A stretch of 64,000 bases of DNA, from contig CM055885.1 in assembly GCA_029582165.1 (NCBI GenBank), forward strand, positions 10,352,729-10,416,728. Direction: 5' to 3'. This document shows positions 33,493 through 47,630 of the stretch, one piece after another. The notes beneath the pieces were generated by a model. The model saw nothing but the letters and a program-made list of their open reading frames with translations. It did not search any database and had not been told where the DNA came from. How positions within the stretch are numbered: position 1 is the first letter of the stretch; each line of letters starts with the position of its first letter. The position numbers and the translations under genes were made by a program. The DNA is from Portulaca oleracea (taxonomy: Eukaryota; Streptophyta; Magnoliopsida; Caryophyllales; Portulacaceae).

Positions 33493-36047
33493 TGTAGGAC
33501 CGGGGAAATTCCCGTTCAGGGAAATTGTTCTCGGATGCGCTACTTAATGATCGGGAGCCGACTAAGGATGCTTAATCCTTAAATAAGGATATCTTTATTT
33601 TCGAAATTCATTATCGGGATAATGACAATTTATTTATTTATAAATCCGTTTTTATTTATTTAAACACTCGAAATTACATCGAAATATTTTAAGAAATAAA
33701 TTAAATATCGACCAAACATTCGACCCATGCCCAACAGATGGCAAACGGGCCGCCATAGAAAGGGAAAACCCGCGCGGGTTTTAATACTCCACGGGCCGGA
33801 CCGTGCGCTTTTGTTGGCCAGAGAAGATGGGTTAAAATTGATAAAAGCCCCGGGGGTTTTTATCAACTTCTAGCCCAATTTCTCTCGGTTTTAACCTTGG
33901 ATTAATGTGTGGAAAATATTAAACAATTTTTAAATATTTTCGTGTAAATTCGTATGTTTAAAATAATTAAACGGGTTATAAAAGAATTAAGAGTCGCCAG
34001 TCGATTTAAGGAAACCGACAAACCTAAAAAAGATAATAAAAATAACTTCGGTCTCTGAACCCGATTCTAAGTTAGGGGTAAGGTTATGAATTTGAGAATT
34101 ATAAGAACTCTCGATTTCGCCTGTTAGAAAACTAACTCTACTAAAATCGACATTAAAATGAAAAAGAGCGGGGAGAAATTTAATTAATTTCACGAATTTA
34201 TATTTTCATCATGCAATATAAAGTGGGGTTTTTGTTTACAAAATATGCACAAGTAAAGGAATTAACGTACAAATTACATAATTAAACAACGATAATAAAG
34301 AAAGCAATAAAGCGAACCTCTTTTGATTTTAGAAGTCCGAATGCGCCGGTTGAAACTCTTGACTTTGCCTTGACTTTGGAATTTGATGGAAAGATAGAAG
34401 TGATTTAGGAAATGGTATTAGGGTGATGATATGGATTTGACAAAACTGATTAGGAGAGGTTTAGAGAGTGATTATGGATGAAGGAATTTTAAGAGAGTTT
34501 GGGTGATAATGATGATATTGGTTGATGGAAATGATTGGAATGGAGGGGGGTATTTATAGGAGAAGGAGGTGAGTTTTAGGAGGGAAAATCATGGGGACAC
34601 ATCCCTTGGATCATGTCATGCAATCACAAAGTCAACTCAAATGCACATGGGCTAATGTCATGGGGGTGATCAAGATTTTGGCGCCGGATTCAAAAAGAAA
34701 ACTCACGCGGGTTTTAAATAATCTCGCACGGATCGCTGACGTGGACGGAGCAAAACGACGCGCTTTGGCCGGTCCAAAATCCGCGCGGGTTTTGAAGCAG
34801 CTGAGCCGGGGAGCACATTGGGTTGGTTTTGTTTCTGGGCCGTCTCCTTTGATTAAAACCCGTGCGGGTTTTGACAGTCTTTGGGGCCAAATTTGCTGAC
34901 TGGGCCTGTTTTCTAGGCCTGACAATTGTTAAAACCCACGTGGGTTTTGAAATCTCTAAGTGCAACTTCGAACGACCATAATCGCTTTATCGGACTTGAT
35001 TGAGGCAATTCAAAAGGCGTTGGAAAGCTTATGATGTGTACTTTACTCTCATCAAACGAAATAGGGCCAAAGAGACTTGTGGAAAAAATGGGATTCGAAA
35101 TGGTGGGCATATGTATGTGGAAAGGGTTGACAATGAAGGCTTTTTGTGGTAGGATGGCCCGACAACTTTTCATTGATTGAGACCCAGTGGTTTGGCTTTC
35201 CTTCTAGCCTCTTTCTTGTTGCTCATGATTTGTACACTTGTCTCGGTACTAAATCCGGTGTCTATAGAGAGCCCCCACTTTGATCGAGTCCGAATAGGAC
35301 GAAGGTCAATGTAGACTTGATGTCTGACTTAATGCTGGCGGTGCTATTTTATATAGCGCCCACATGATCTTGTTGATGATGTGGTCGTCTGTAACCTTTA
35401 GGTGGCAATCGTTGGACGACTGCTGCTGAAGATGTCGTTGGAGACCTTTAAGTGGAATCCGTTGCACGACTAACGCTGATGAAGAGGTCGTCGGTAACCT
35501 TTAGGTCACAACCCTTGGACGACTGATGCTGAGAATTTCGTTGGAGACCATTAAGTGGAATCCGTTCGGACGACTGGTGCTGCTGATGAGGTCGTCGGTA
35601 ACCTTTAGGTTGTAACCATTGGATGAATGATGTTGAAAATGTCGTTGGAGACCTTTATGTGGCATCCGTTTGAACGACTACAGTTGCTAACATCGTTAGA
35701 GACCTTTATGAGGAACCCAATGGACGACTGTTGCTGACATCATCGTTGGAGGCCTTTAAGTGGCGACCGTTGGACGACTGTCATTGACGACCTCGTGGGA
35801 GGCCTTTAGGTGGCAACCGTTGAATGACTGTCACTGATGGTGCTCTTTTATGTGGCTACCGGATGATGGTACTCTTTTATGTGGCTACCGGATGATGGTG
35901 CTCTTTTATGCGGCAACCGGATGATGGTGTTCTTTTATGTGGCAACTTGAAAATCACAAGAAAATGATGAGGTATTTATAGGTTGAGAGGTGAGGGATGA
36001 GGATGGAAGGATGAGCGAACACGTCCCAAGAATAATGCCCTCCATGC
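33493..36047 (-). repeat. Array unit 9
   Basis: LTR 33493-35266 (1,774 bp), spacer 35267-36047. Near twin of unit 8. Own changes near 34053-34125 and 34980-34998. Confidence 0.94.
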
Positions 36048-37423
36048 TGTAGGACCGGGCAAATTCCCGTTCAGGGAAATTGTTCTCGGATGCACTACTT
36101 AATGATCGGGAGCCGACTAAGGATGCTTAATCCTTAAATAAGGATATCTTTATTTTCGAAATTCATTATCGGGATAATGACAATTTATTTATTTATAAAT
36201 CCGTTTTTATTTATTTAAACACTCGAAATTACATCGAAATATTTTAAGAAATAAATTAAATATCAACCAAACATTTGACCCATGCCCAACAGATGGCAAT
36301 TGTTAAAACCCGCGTGGGTTTTGAAATCTCTATGTGAAACTTCGAACGGCCATAACTGTTTTATCCGGACTCCGATTGAGGCAATTCAAAAGGCGTTGGA
36401 AAGCTTATGATGTGTACTTTACTCTCATCAAACGAAATAGGGCCAAAGAGACTTGTGGAAAAAATGGGGTTCGAAATGGTGGGCATATGTATGTGGAAAG
36501 GGTTGACAATGAAGGCTTTTTGTGGTAGGATGGCCCGATAACTTTTCATTGATTGAGACCCAGTGGTTTGGCTTTCCTTCTAGCCTCTTTCTTGTTGCTC
36601 ATGATTTGTACACTTGTCTCGGTACTAAATCCGGTGTCTACAGAGAGCCCCCACTTTGATCGAGTCCGAATAGGACGAAGGTCAATGTAGACTTGATTTC
36701 TGTCTTAATGCTAGCGGTGCTATTTTATATAGCGCCCACATGATCTTGTTGATGATGTGGTCGTCTGTAACCTTTAGGTGGCAACCGTTGGACGACTGCT
36801 GCTGAAGATGTCGTTGGAGACCTTTAAGTGGAATCCGTTGCACGACTAACGCTGATGAAGAGGTCGTCGGTAACCTTTAGGTCACAACCGTTGGACGACT
36901 GATGGTGAGAATTTCGTTGGAGACCATTAAGTGGAATCCGTTCGGACGACTGGTGCTGCTGATGAGGTCGTCGGTAACCTTTAGGTTGTAACCATTGGAT
37001 GAATGATGTTGAAAATGTCGTTGGAGATCTTTATGTGGCATCCGTTTGAACGACTACTGTTGCTAACATCGTTAGAGACCTTTATGAGGAACCCAATGGA
37101 CGACTGTTGTTGACGACATCGTTGGAGGCCTTTAAGTGGCGACCGTTGGACGACTGTCATTGACGACGTCGTGGGAGGCCTTTAGGTGGCAACCGTTGAA
37201 TGACTGTCGCTAATGGTGCTCTTTTATGTGGCTACCGGATGATGGTACTCTTTTATGTGGCTACCGGATGATGGTGCTCTTTTATGCGGCAACCGGATGA
37301 TGGTGTTCTTTTATGTGGCAACTTGAAAATCACAAGAAAATGATGAGGTATTTATAGGTTGAGAGGTGAGGGATGAGGATGGAAGGATGAGCGAACACGT
37401 CCCAAGAATAATGCCCTCCATGC
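36048..37423 (-). repeat. Array unit 10 (1.2 kb LTR deletion)
   Basis: LTR 36048-36642, only 595 bp: both termini are kept but the middle is gone, with 'cagatggcaa' joined to 'ttgttaaaaccc' at about 36297-36300 (shared CAA). TATA box and three of the four U3 palindromes are lost. Spacer 36643-37423 is full length. Confidence 0.93.
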
Positions 37424-39958
37424 TGTAGGACCGGGGAAATTCCCGTTCAGGGAAATTGTTCTCGGATGCACTACTTAATGATCGGGAGCCGACTAAGGAT
37501 GCTTAATCCTTAAATAAGGATATCTTTATTTTCGAAATTCATTATCGGGATAATGACAATTTATTTATTTATAAATCCGTTTTTATTTATTTAAACACTC
37601 GAAATTACATCGAAATATTTTAAGAAATAAATTAAATATCGACCAAACATTCGACCCATGCCCAACAGAAGGCAAACGGGCCGCCATAGAAAGGGAAAAC
37701 CCGCGCGGGTTTTAATACTCCACGGGCCAGACCGTGCGCTTTTGTTGGCCAGAGAAGATGGGTTAAAATTGATAAAACCCGCGGGGGTTTTTATCAACTT
37801 CTGGCCCAATTTCTCTCGGTTTTAACCTTGGATTAATGTGTGGAAAATATTAAACAATTTTTAAATATTTCCCTGTAAATTCGTATGTTTAAAATAATTA
37901 AACGGGTTATAAAAGAATTAAGAGTCGCCAGTCGATTTAAGAAAACCGACAAACCTTAAAAAGATAATAAAAATAACTTCGGTCTACGAAACCCGATTCT
38001 AAGTTCGGGGGTAAGGTTATGAATTTGAGAATTATAAGAACTCTCGAATTCGCCAGTTAGAAAACTAACTCTACTAAAATCGACATTAAAATGAAAAAGA
38101 GCGGGGAGAAATTTAATTAATTTCACGAATTTATATTTTCATCATGCAATATAAAGTGGGGTTTTTGTTTACAAAATATGCACAAGTAAAGGAATTAACG
38201 TACAAATTACATAATTAAACAACGATAATAAAGAAAGCAATAAAGTGAACCTCTTTTGATTTTAGAAGTCCGAATGCGCCGGTTGAAACTCTTGACTTTG
38301 CCTTGACTTTGGAATTTGATGGAAAGATAGAAGTGGTTTAGGAAATGGTATTAGGGTGATGATATGGATTTGACAAAACTGATTAGGAGAGGTTTAGAGA
38401 GTGATTATGGATAAAGGAATTTTAAGAGAGTTTGGGTGATAATGATGATATTGCTTGATGGAAATGAATGGAATGGAGGGGGTTATTTATAGGTGAAGGA
38501 GGTGAGGTTTAGGAGGGAAAATCATGGGGACACATCCCTTGGATCATGCCATGCAATCACAAAGTCAATTCAAATGCATATTGGCTAATGTCATGGGGGT
38601 GATCAAGATTTTGGCGGCGGATTCAAATAGAAAACCCACGCTGGTTTTAAATAATCTCGCACGGATCGACGCGTGGACGGAGGAAAGCAGCAGCGCTTTG
38701 GCGGTCAAAATCCGCGGGTTTTGAAGCGGTGGCCGGCGCCTTAGGTTGGTTTTGTTTAGGCCGTCTCCTTTGATTAAAACCCGTGCGGTTTTGTGATCTT
38801 CGAGGCCAAATTTCTTGGCGGGCTGTTTTCTAGGCCTGACAATTGTTAAAACCCGCGTGGGTTTTGAAATCTCTAAGTGAAACTTCGAACGGCCATAACT
38901 GTTTTATCCGGACTCCGATTGAGGCAATTCAAAAGGCGTTTGAAAGCTTATGATGTGTACTTTAATCTCATCAAACGAAATAGGGCCAAAGAGACTTGTG
39001 GAAAAAATGGGATTCGAAATGGTGGGCATATGTATGTGGAAAGGGTTGACAATGAAAGCTTTTTGTGGTAGGATGGCCCGATAACTTTTCATTGATTGAG
39101 ACCTAGTGGTTTGGCTTTCCTTCTAGCCTCTTTCTTGTTGCTCATGATTTGTACACTTGTCTCGGTACTAAATCCGGTGTCTACAGAGAGCCCCCACTTT
39201 GATCGAGTCCGAATAGGACGAAGGTCAATGTAGACTTGATGTCTGTCTTAATGCTGGCGGTGCTATTTTATATAGCGCCCACATGATCTTGTTGATGATG
39301 TGGTCGTCTGTAACCTTTAGGTGGCAACCGTTGGACGACTGCTGCTGAAGATGTCGTTGGAGACCTTTAAGTGGAATCCGTTGCACGACTAACGCTGATG
39401 AAGAGGACGTCGGTAACCTTTAGGTGACACCCGTTGGACGACTGATGCTGAGAATTTCGTTGGAGACCTTTAAGTGGAATCCGTTCGGACGACTGGTGCT
39501 GCTGATGAGGTCGTCGGTAACCTTTAGGTTGTAACCATTGGATGAATGATGTTGAAAATGTCGTTGGAGACCTTTATGTGGCATCCGTTTGAACGACTAT
39601 TGTTGCTAACATCGTTAGAGACCTTTATGAGAACCCAATGGGCGCATTCTTGTCGACATCGTTGGAGGCCTTTAAGTGGCGACCGTTGGGCGGCTATCAT
39701 TGACGTCGTGGGAGGCCTTTAGGTGGCAACCGTTGAATGGTATCGCTGATGGTGCTCTTTTATGTGGCTACCGGATGATGGTACTCTTTTATGTGGCTAC
39801 CGGATGATGTTGCTCTTTTATTCGGCAACCGGATGATGGTTTTCTTTTATGTGGAAACTTTAAAATCACAAGAAAATGATGAGGTATTTATAGTTTGAGA
39901 GGTGAGGGACGAGGATTGAAGGATTAGCGAACACGTCCAAGAATAATGCCCTCCATGC
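37424..39958 (-). repeat. Array unit 11
   Basis: LTR 37424-39184 (1,761 bp), spacer 39185-39958. Shares 'tatttccctgtaaattc' and 'cgggccagaccg' with unit 12. The palindrome block (about 38660-38810) has several small deletions. Confidence 0.94.
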
Positions 39959-42517
39959 TGTAGGACCGGGGAAATTCCCGTTCAGGGAAATTGTTCTCGG
40001 ATGCACTACTTAATGATCGGGAGCCGACTAAGGATGCTTAATCCTTAAATAAGGATATCTTTATTTTCGAAATTCATTATCGGGATAATGACAATTTATT
40101 TATTTATAAATCCGTTTTTATTTATTTAAACACTCGAAATTACATCGAAATATTTCAAGAAATAAATTAAATATCGACCAAACATTCGACCCATGCCCAA
40201 CAGAAGGCAAACGGGCCGCCATAGAAAGGGAAAACCCGCGCGGGTTTTAATACTCCACGGGCCAGACCGTGCGCTTTTGTTGGCCAGAGAAGATGGGTTA
40301 AAATTGATAAAACCCGCGGGGGTTTTTATCAACTTCTGGCCCAATTTCTCTCGGTTTTAACATTGGATTAATGTGTGGAAAATATTAAACAATTTTTAAA
40401 TATTTCCCTGTAAATTCGTATGTTTAAAATAATTAAACGGGTTATAAAAGAATTAAGAGTCGTCAGTCGATTTAAGGAAACCGACAAACCTTAAAAAGAT
40501 AATAAAAATAACTTCGGTCTACGAAACCCGATTCTAAGTTCGGGGGTAAGGTTATGAATTTGAGAATTATAAGAACTCTCGAATTCGCCAGTTAGAAAAC
40601 TAACTCTACTAAAATCGACATTAAAATGAAAAAGAGCGGGGAGAAATTTAATTAATTTCACGAATTTATATTTTCATCATGCAATATAAAGTGGGGTTTT
40701 TGTTTACAAAATATGCACAAGTAAAGGAATTAACGTACAAATTACATAATTAAACAACGATAATAAAGAAAGCAATAAAGCGAACCTCTTTTGATTTTAG
40801 AAGTCCGAATGCGCCGGTTGAAACTCTTGACTTTGCCTTGACTTTGGAATTTGATGGAAAGATAGAAGTGGTTTAGGAAATGGTATTAGGGTGATGATAT
40901 GGATTTGACAAAACTGATTAGGAGAGGTTTAGAGAGTGATTATGGATGAAGGAATTTTAAGAGAGTTTGGGTGATAATGATGATATTGCTTGATGGACAT
41001 GAATGGAATGGAGGGGGGTATTTATAGGTGACGGAGGTGAGGTTTAGGAGGGAAAATCATGGGGACACATCCCTTGGATCATGCCATGCAATCACAAAGT
41101 CAATTCAAATGCACATTGGCTAATGTCATGGGGGTGATCAAGATTTTGGCGGCGGATTCAAATAGAAAACCCACGCTCGTTTTAAATAATCTCGCACGGA
41201 TCGCTGACGTTGACGGAGGAAAACGAAGCGCTTTGGCCGGTCCAAAATCCGCGCGGGTTTTGAAGCAGCTGAGCCGGGGCGCGCCTTGGGTTGGTTTTGT
41301 TTCTGGGCCGTCTCCTTTGATTAAAACCCGTGAGGGTTTTGACAGTCTTCGGGGCCAAATTTGCTGACTGGGCCTGTTTTCTAGGCCTGACAATTGTTAA
41401 AACCCGCGTGGGTTTTGAAATCTCTAAGTGCAACTTCGAACGGCCATAACTGTTTTATCCGGACTCCGATTGAGGCAATTCAAAAGGCGTTGGAAAGCTT
41501 ATGATGTGTACTTTGCTCTCATCAAACGAAATAGGGCCAAAGAGACTTGTGGAAAAAATGAGATTCGAAATGGTGGGCATATGTATGTGGAAAGGGTTGA
41601 CAATGAAAGCTTTTTGTGGTAGGATGGCCCGATAACTTTTCATTGATTGAGACCCAGTGGTTTGGCTTTCCTTCTAGCCTCTTTCTTGTTGCTCATGATT
41701 TGTACACTTGTCTCGGTACTAAATCCGGTGTCTACAGAGAGCCCCCACTTTGATCGAGTCCGAATAGGACGAAGGTCAATGTAGACTTGATGTCTGTCTT
41801 AATGCTGGCGGTGCTATTTTATATAGCGCCCACATGATCTTGTTGATGATGTGGTCGTCTGTAACCTTTAGGTGGCAACCGTTGGACGACTGCTGCTGAA
41901 GATGTCGTCGGAGACCTTTAAGTGGAATCCGTTGCACGACTAACGCTGATGAAGAGGTCGTTGGTAACCTTTAGGTCACAACCGTTGGACGACTGATGCT
42001 GAGAATTTCGTTGGAGACCTTTAAGTGGAATCCGTTCGGACGACTGGTGTTGCTGATGAGGTCGTCGGTAACCTTTAGGTTGTAACCATTGGATGAATGA
42101 TGTTGAAAATGTCGTTGGAGACCTTTATGTGGCATCCGTTTGAACGACTACTGTTGCTAACATCGTTAGAGACCTTTATGAGGAACCCAATGGACGACTG
42201 TTGCTGACGACATCGTTGGAGGCTTTTAAGTGGCGACCGTTGGACGACTGTCATTGACGACATCGTGGGAGGGCTTTAGGTGGCAACCGTTGAACGACTG
42301 TAGCTGATGGTGCTCTTTTATGTGGCTACCGGATGATGGTACTCTTTTATGTGGCTACCGGATGATGGTGCTCTTTTATGCGGCAACCGGATGATGGTGT
42401 TCTTTTATGTGGCAACTTGAAAATCACTAGAAAATGATGAGGTATTTATAGGTTGAGAGGTGAGGGATGAGGATTGAAGGATGAGCGAACACGTCCCAAG
42501 AATAATGCCTTCCATGC
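39959..42517 (-). repeat. Array unit 12
   Basis: LTR 39959-41736 (1,778 bp), spacer 41737-42517. The LTR is of subfamily B, but the right part of the spacer (from about 42000) carries subfamily A variants: a mosaic, as expected from unequal exchange or conversion. Confidence 0.94.
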
Positions 42518-45074
42518 TGTAGGACCGGGGAAATTCCCGTTCAGGGAAATTGTTCTCTGATGCGCTACTTAATGATCGGGAGCCGACTAAGGTTGATTAA
42601 TCCTTAAATAAGGATATCTTTATTTTCGAAATTCATTATCGGGATAATGACAATTTATTTATTTATAAATCCGTTTTTATTTATTTAAACACTCGAAATT
42701 ACATCGAAATATTTTAAGAAATAAATTAAATATCGACCAAACATTCGACCCATGCCAACAGAAGGCAAACGGGCCGACATAGAAAGGGAAAACCCGAGCG
42801 GGTTATAATACTCCATGGGCCGGACCGTGCGTTTTTGTTGGCCAGAGAAGATGGGTTAAAATTGATAAAACCCGCTGGGTTTTTATCAACTTCTGGCCCA
42901 ATTTCTCTCGATTTTAACCTTGGATTAATGTGTGGAAAATATTAAACAATTTTTAAATATTTTCGTGTAAATTCGTATGTTTAAAATAATTAAACGGGTC
43001 ATAAAAGAATTAAGAGTCGCCAGTCGATTTAAGGAGACCGACAAACCTTAAAAAGATAATAAAAATAACTCCGGTCTACGAAACCCGATTCTAAGTTCGG
43101 GGGTAAGGTTATGAATTTGAGAATTATAAGAACTCTCGAATTCGCCAGTTAGAAAACTAACTCTACTAAAATCGACATTAAAAGGAAAAAGAGCGGGGAG
43201 AAATTTAATTAATTTCACGAATTTATATTTTCATCATACAATATAAAGTGGGGTTTTTGTTTACAAAATATGCACGAGTAAAGGAATTAACGTACAAATT
43301 ACATAATTAAACAACGATAATAAAGAAAGCAATAAAGCGAACCTCTTTTGATTTTAGAAGTCCGAATGCGCCGGTTGAAACTCTTGACTTTGCCTTGACT
43401 TTGGAATTTGATGGAAAGATAGAAGTGGTTTAGGAAATGGTATTAGGGTGATGATATGGATTTGACAAAACTGATTAGGAGAGGTTTAGAGAGTGATTAT
43501 GGATGAAGGAATTTTAAGAGAGTTTGGGTGATAATGATGATATTGCTTGATGGAAATGAATGGAATGGAGGGGGGTATTTATAGGTGAAGGAGGTGAGGT
43601 TTAGGAGGGAAAATCATGGGGACACATCCCTTGGATCATGCCATGCAATCACAAAGTCAATTCAAATGCACATTGGCTAATGTCATGGGGGTAATCAAGA
43701 TTTTGGCGCCGGATTCAAATAGAAAACCCACGCGGGTTTTAAATAATCTCGCACGGATCGCTGACGTGGACGGAGCAAAACGACGCGCTTTGGCCGGTCC
43801 AAAATCCGCGCGGGTTTTGAAGCAGCTGAGCCGGGGCGCGCCTTGGGTTGGTTTTGTTTCTGGGCCGTCTCCTTTGATTAAAACCCGTGCGGGTTTTGAC
43901 AGTCTTCGGGGCCAAATTTGCTGACTGGGCCTGTTTTCTAGGCCTGACAATTGTTAAAACCCGCGTGGGTTTTGAAATCTCTAAGTGCAACTTCGAACGG
44001 CCATAACTGTTTTATCCGGACTTCGATTGAGGCAATTCAAAAGGCGTTGGAAAGCTTATGATGTGTACTTTACTCTCATCAAAAGAAATAGGGCCAAAAA
44101 GACTTGTGGAAAAAATGGGATTCGAAATGGTGGGCATATGCATGTGGAAAGGGTTGACAATGAAAGCTTTTTGTGGTGGGCTGGCCCGATAACTTTTCAT
44201 TGATGGAGACCCAGTGGCTTGGCTTTCCTTCTAGCTTCTTTCTTGTTGCTCATGATTTGTACACTGGTCCCGGTACCAAATCCGGTGTCTAAAGAGAGCC
44301 CCCACTTTGATCGAGTCCGAATAGGACGAAGGTCAAAGTAGACTTGATGTCTGTCTTAATGCTGGCGATGCCCTTTTATATGGCGCCCACATAATCTTGT
44401 TGATGATGTTGTCGTCTGTAACCTTTAGGTGGCAACCGTTGGACGACTGGTGCTGAAGATGTCGTTGGAGACCTTTAAGTGGAATCCGTTGCACGACTAA
44501 CGCTGATGAAGAGGTCGTTGGTAACCTTTAGGTGACAACCGTTGGACGACTGATGCTGAGAATTTCGTTGGAGACCTTTAAGTGGAATCCGTTCGGACGA
44601 CTGCTGCTGCTGATGAGGTCGTCGGTAACCTTTAGGTTGTAACGATTGGATGAATGATGTTGAAAATTTCGGTGGAGACCTTTATGTGACATCCGTTTGA
44701 ACGACTATTGTTGCTAACATCGTTAGAGACCTTTATATGGAACCCAATGGACGACTGTTGCTGACGACATCGTTGGAGGCCTTTAAGTGGCGACCGTTAG
44801 ACAACTGTCGTTGACGACATCGTGGGAGGCCTTTAGGTGGCAACCGTTGAACGACTGTCGCTGAAGGTGCTCTTTTATGTGGCTACCGGATGATGGTACT
44901 CTTTTATGTGGCTACCGGATGATGGTGCTCTTTTATGCGGCAACCGGATGATGGCGTTCTTTTATGTGGCAACTTGAAAATCACAAGAAAATGATGAGGT
45001 ATTTATAGGTTGAGAGGTGAGGGATACGGATGGAAGGATGAGCGAACACGTCCCAAGAATAATGCCCTCCATGT
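42518..45074 (-). repeat. Array unit 13
   Basis: LTR 42518-44293 (1,776 bp; last bases 'tctaaa'), spacer 44294-45074. From here to the right end units are again subfamily A ('ggtgggctggcccg', 'ggtcaaagtagac'). Confidence 0.94.
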
Positions 45075-47630
45075 TGTAGTACCGGGGAAATTCCCGTTCA
45101 GGGAAATTGTTCTCGGATGCGCTACTTAATGATCGGGAGCCGACTAAGGTTGCTTAATCCTTAAATAAGGATATCTTTATTTTCGACATTCATTATCGGG
45201 ATAATGACAATTTACTTATTTACAAATCCATTTTTATTTATTTAAACACTCGAAATTATATCGAAATACTTTAAGAAATAAATTAATTATCGACCAAACA
45301 TTCGACCCATGCCCAACAGAAGGCAAACGGGCCGCCATAGAAAGTGAAAACCCGCGCAAGTTTTAATACTCCATGGGCCGGACCGTGCGCTTTTGTTGGC
45401 CAGAGAAGATTGGTTAAAATTGATAAAACGCGCGGGGGTTTTTATCAACTTCTGGCACATTTTCTCTCGGTTTTAACCTTGGATTAATGTGTGGAAAGTA
45501 TTAAACAATTTTTAAATATTTTCGTGTAAATTCGTATGTTTAAAATAATTAAACGGGTTATAAAAGAATTAAGAGTCGCCAGTCGATTTAAGGAAACTGA
45601 CAAACCTTAAAAAGATAATAAAAATAACTCCGGTCTACGAAACGCGATTCTATGTTCGGGGGTAAGGTTATGAATTTGAGAATTATAAGAACTCTCGAAT
45701 TCGCCAGTTAGAAAACAAACTCTACTAAAATAGACATTAAAATGAAAAAGAGCGGGGAGAAGTTTAATTAATTTCACGAATTTATATTTTCATCATGCAA
45801 TATAATGTGGGGTTTTTGATTACAAAATATGCACAAGTAAAGGAATTAACGTACAAATTACATAATTAAAAAACGATAATAAAGAAAGCAATAAAGCGAA
45901 CCTCTATTGATTTTAGAAGTCCGAATGCGCCGGTTGAAACTCTTGACTTTGCCTTGACTTTGGAATTTGATGGAAAGATTGAAGTGGTTTAGGAAATGCT
46001 ATTAGGGTGACGATACGGATTTGACAAAACTGATTAGGAGAGGTTCAGAGAGTGATTATGGATTAAGGAATTTTAAGAGAGTTTGGGTGATAATGATGAT
46101 ATTGTTTGATGGAAATGAATGGAATGGAGGGGGGTATTTATAGGTGAAGGAGGTGAGGTTTAGGAGGGAAAATCATGGGGACACATCCCTTGGATCATGC
46201 CATGCAATCACAAAGTCAATTCAAATGCACATGGGCTAATGTCATGGGGGTGATCAAGATTTTGGCGCCGGATTCAAATAGAAAACCCACGCAGGTTTTA
46301 AATAATCTCACACGGATCGCTGACGTGGACGGAGCAAAACGACGCGCTTGGGCCGGTCCAAAACCCGCGCGGGTTTTGAAGCAGCTGAGCCGGGGCGCGA
46401 CTTGGGTTGGTTTTGTTTCTGGGCCGTCTCGTTTGATTAAAACCCGTGCGGGTTTTGACAGTCTTCGGGGCCAAATTTGCTTGTGGGCTGCTTCTAGGCC
46501 TGACAATTGTTAAAACCCGCGTGGGTTTTGAAATCTCTAAGTGCAACTTCGAACGGCCATAACTGTTTTATCCGGACTTCGATTGAGGCAATTCAAAAGG
46601 CGTTGGAAAGCTTATGATGTGTACATTACGCTCATCAAAAGAAATAGGGCCAAAGAGACTTGTGGAAAAAATGAGATTCGAAATGGTGGGCATATGTATG
46701 TGGGAAGGGTTGACAATGAAAGCTTTTTATGGTGGGCTGGCCCGATAACTTTTCATTGATGAAGACCTAGTGGCTTGGCATTCCTTCTAGCGTCTTTCTT
46801 GTTGCTCAGGATTTGTACATTTGTCCCGGTACTAAATCCGGTGTCTACAGAGAGCTCCCACTTTGATCGAGTCCGAATAGGATGAAGGTAAAAGTAGACT
46901 TGATGTCTGTCTTAATGCTGGCGGTGCTCTTTTATATGGCGCCCACATGATCTGGTTGATGATGTTGTCGTCTGTAACCTTTAGGTGGCAACCGTTGGAC
47001 GACTGCTGCTGAAGATGTCGTTGGAGACCTTTAAGTGGAATCCGTTGCACGACTAATGCTGATGAAGATGTCGTCGGTAACCTTTAGGTGACAACCGTTG
47101 GACGACTGATGCTGAGAATTTCGTTGGAGACCTTTAAGTGTAATCCGTTCGGACGACTGCTGCTGCTGATGAGGTAGTCGGTAACCTTTAGGTTGTAACC
47201 ATTGGATGAATGATGTTGAAAATGTCGTTGGAGACCTTTATGTGGCATCCGTTTGAACGACTACTATTGCTAACATCGTTAGAGACCTTTATGTGGAACC
47301 CAATGGACGACTGTTGCTAACGACATCGTTGGAGGCCTTTAAGTGGCGACCGTTGGACGACTGTCGTTGACGACATCGTGGGAGGCCTTTAGGTGGCAAC
47401 CGTTGAACTACTGTCGCAGATGGTGCTCTTTTATGTGGCTACCGGATGATGGTACTCTTTTATGTGGCTACCAGATTATGGTGCTCTTTTATGCGGCAAC
47501 CGGATGATGACGTTCTTTTGTGTGGCAACTTGAAAATCACAAGGAAATGATGAGGTATTTATAGGTTGAGAGGTGAGGGATGAGGATGGAAGGATGAGCG
47601 AACACGTCCCAAGAATAATGCCCTCCATGC
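45075..47630 (-). repeat. Array unit 14
   Basis: LTR 45075-46849 (1,775 bp; begins 'tgtagtacc'), spacer 46850-47630. Full-length unit with scattered substitutions only, apart from a small change near 46480. Confidence 0.95.
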
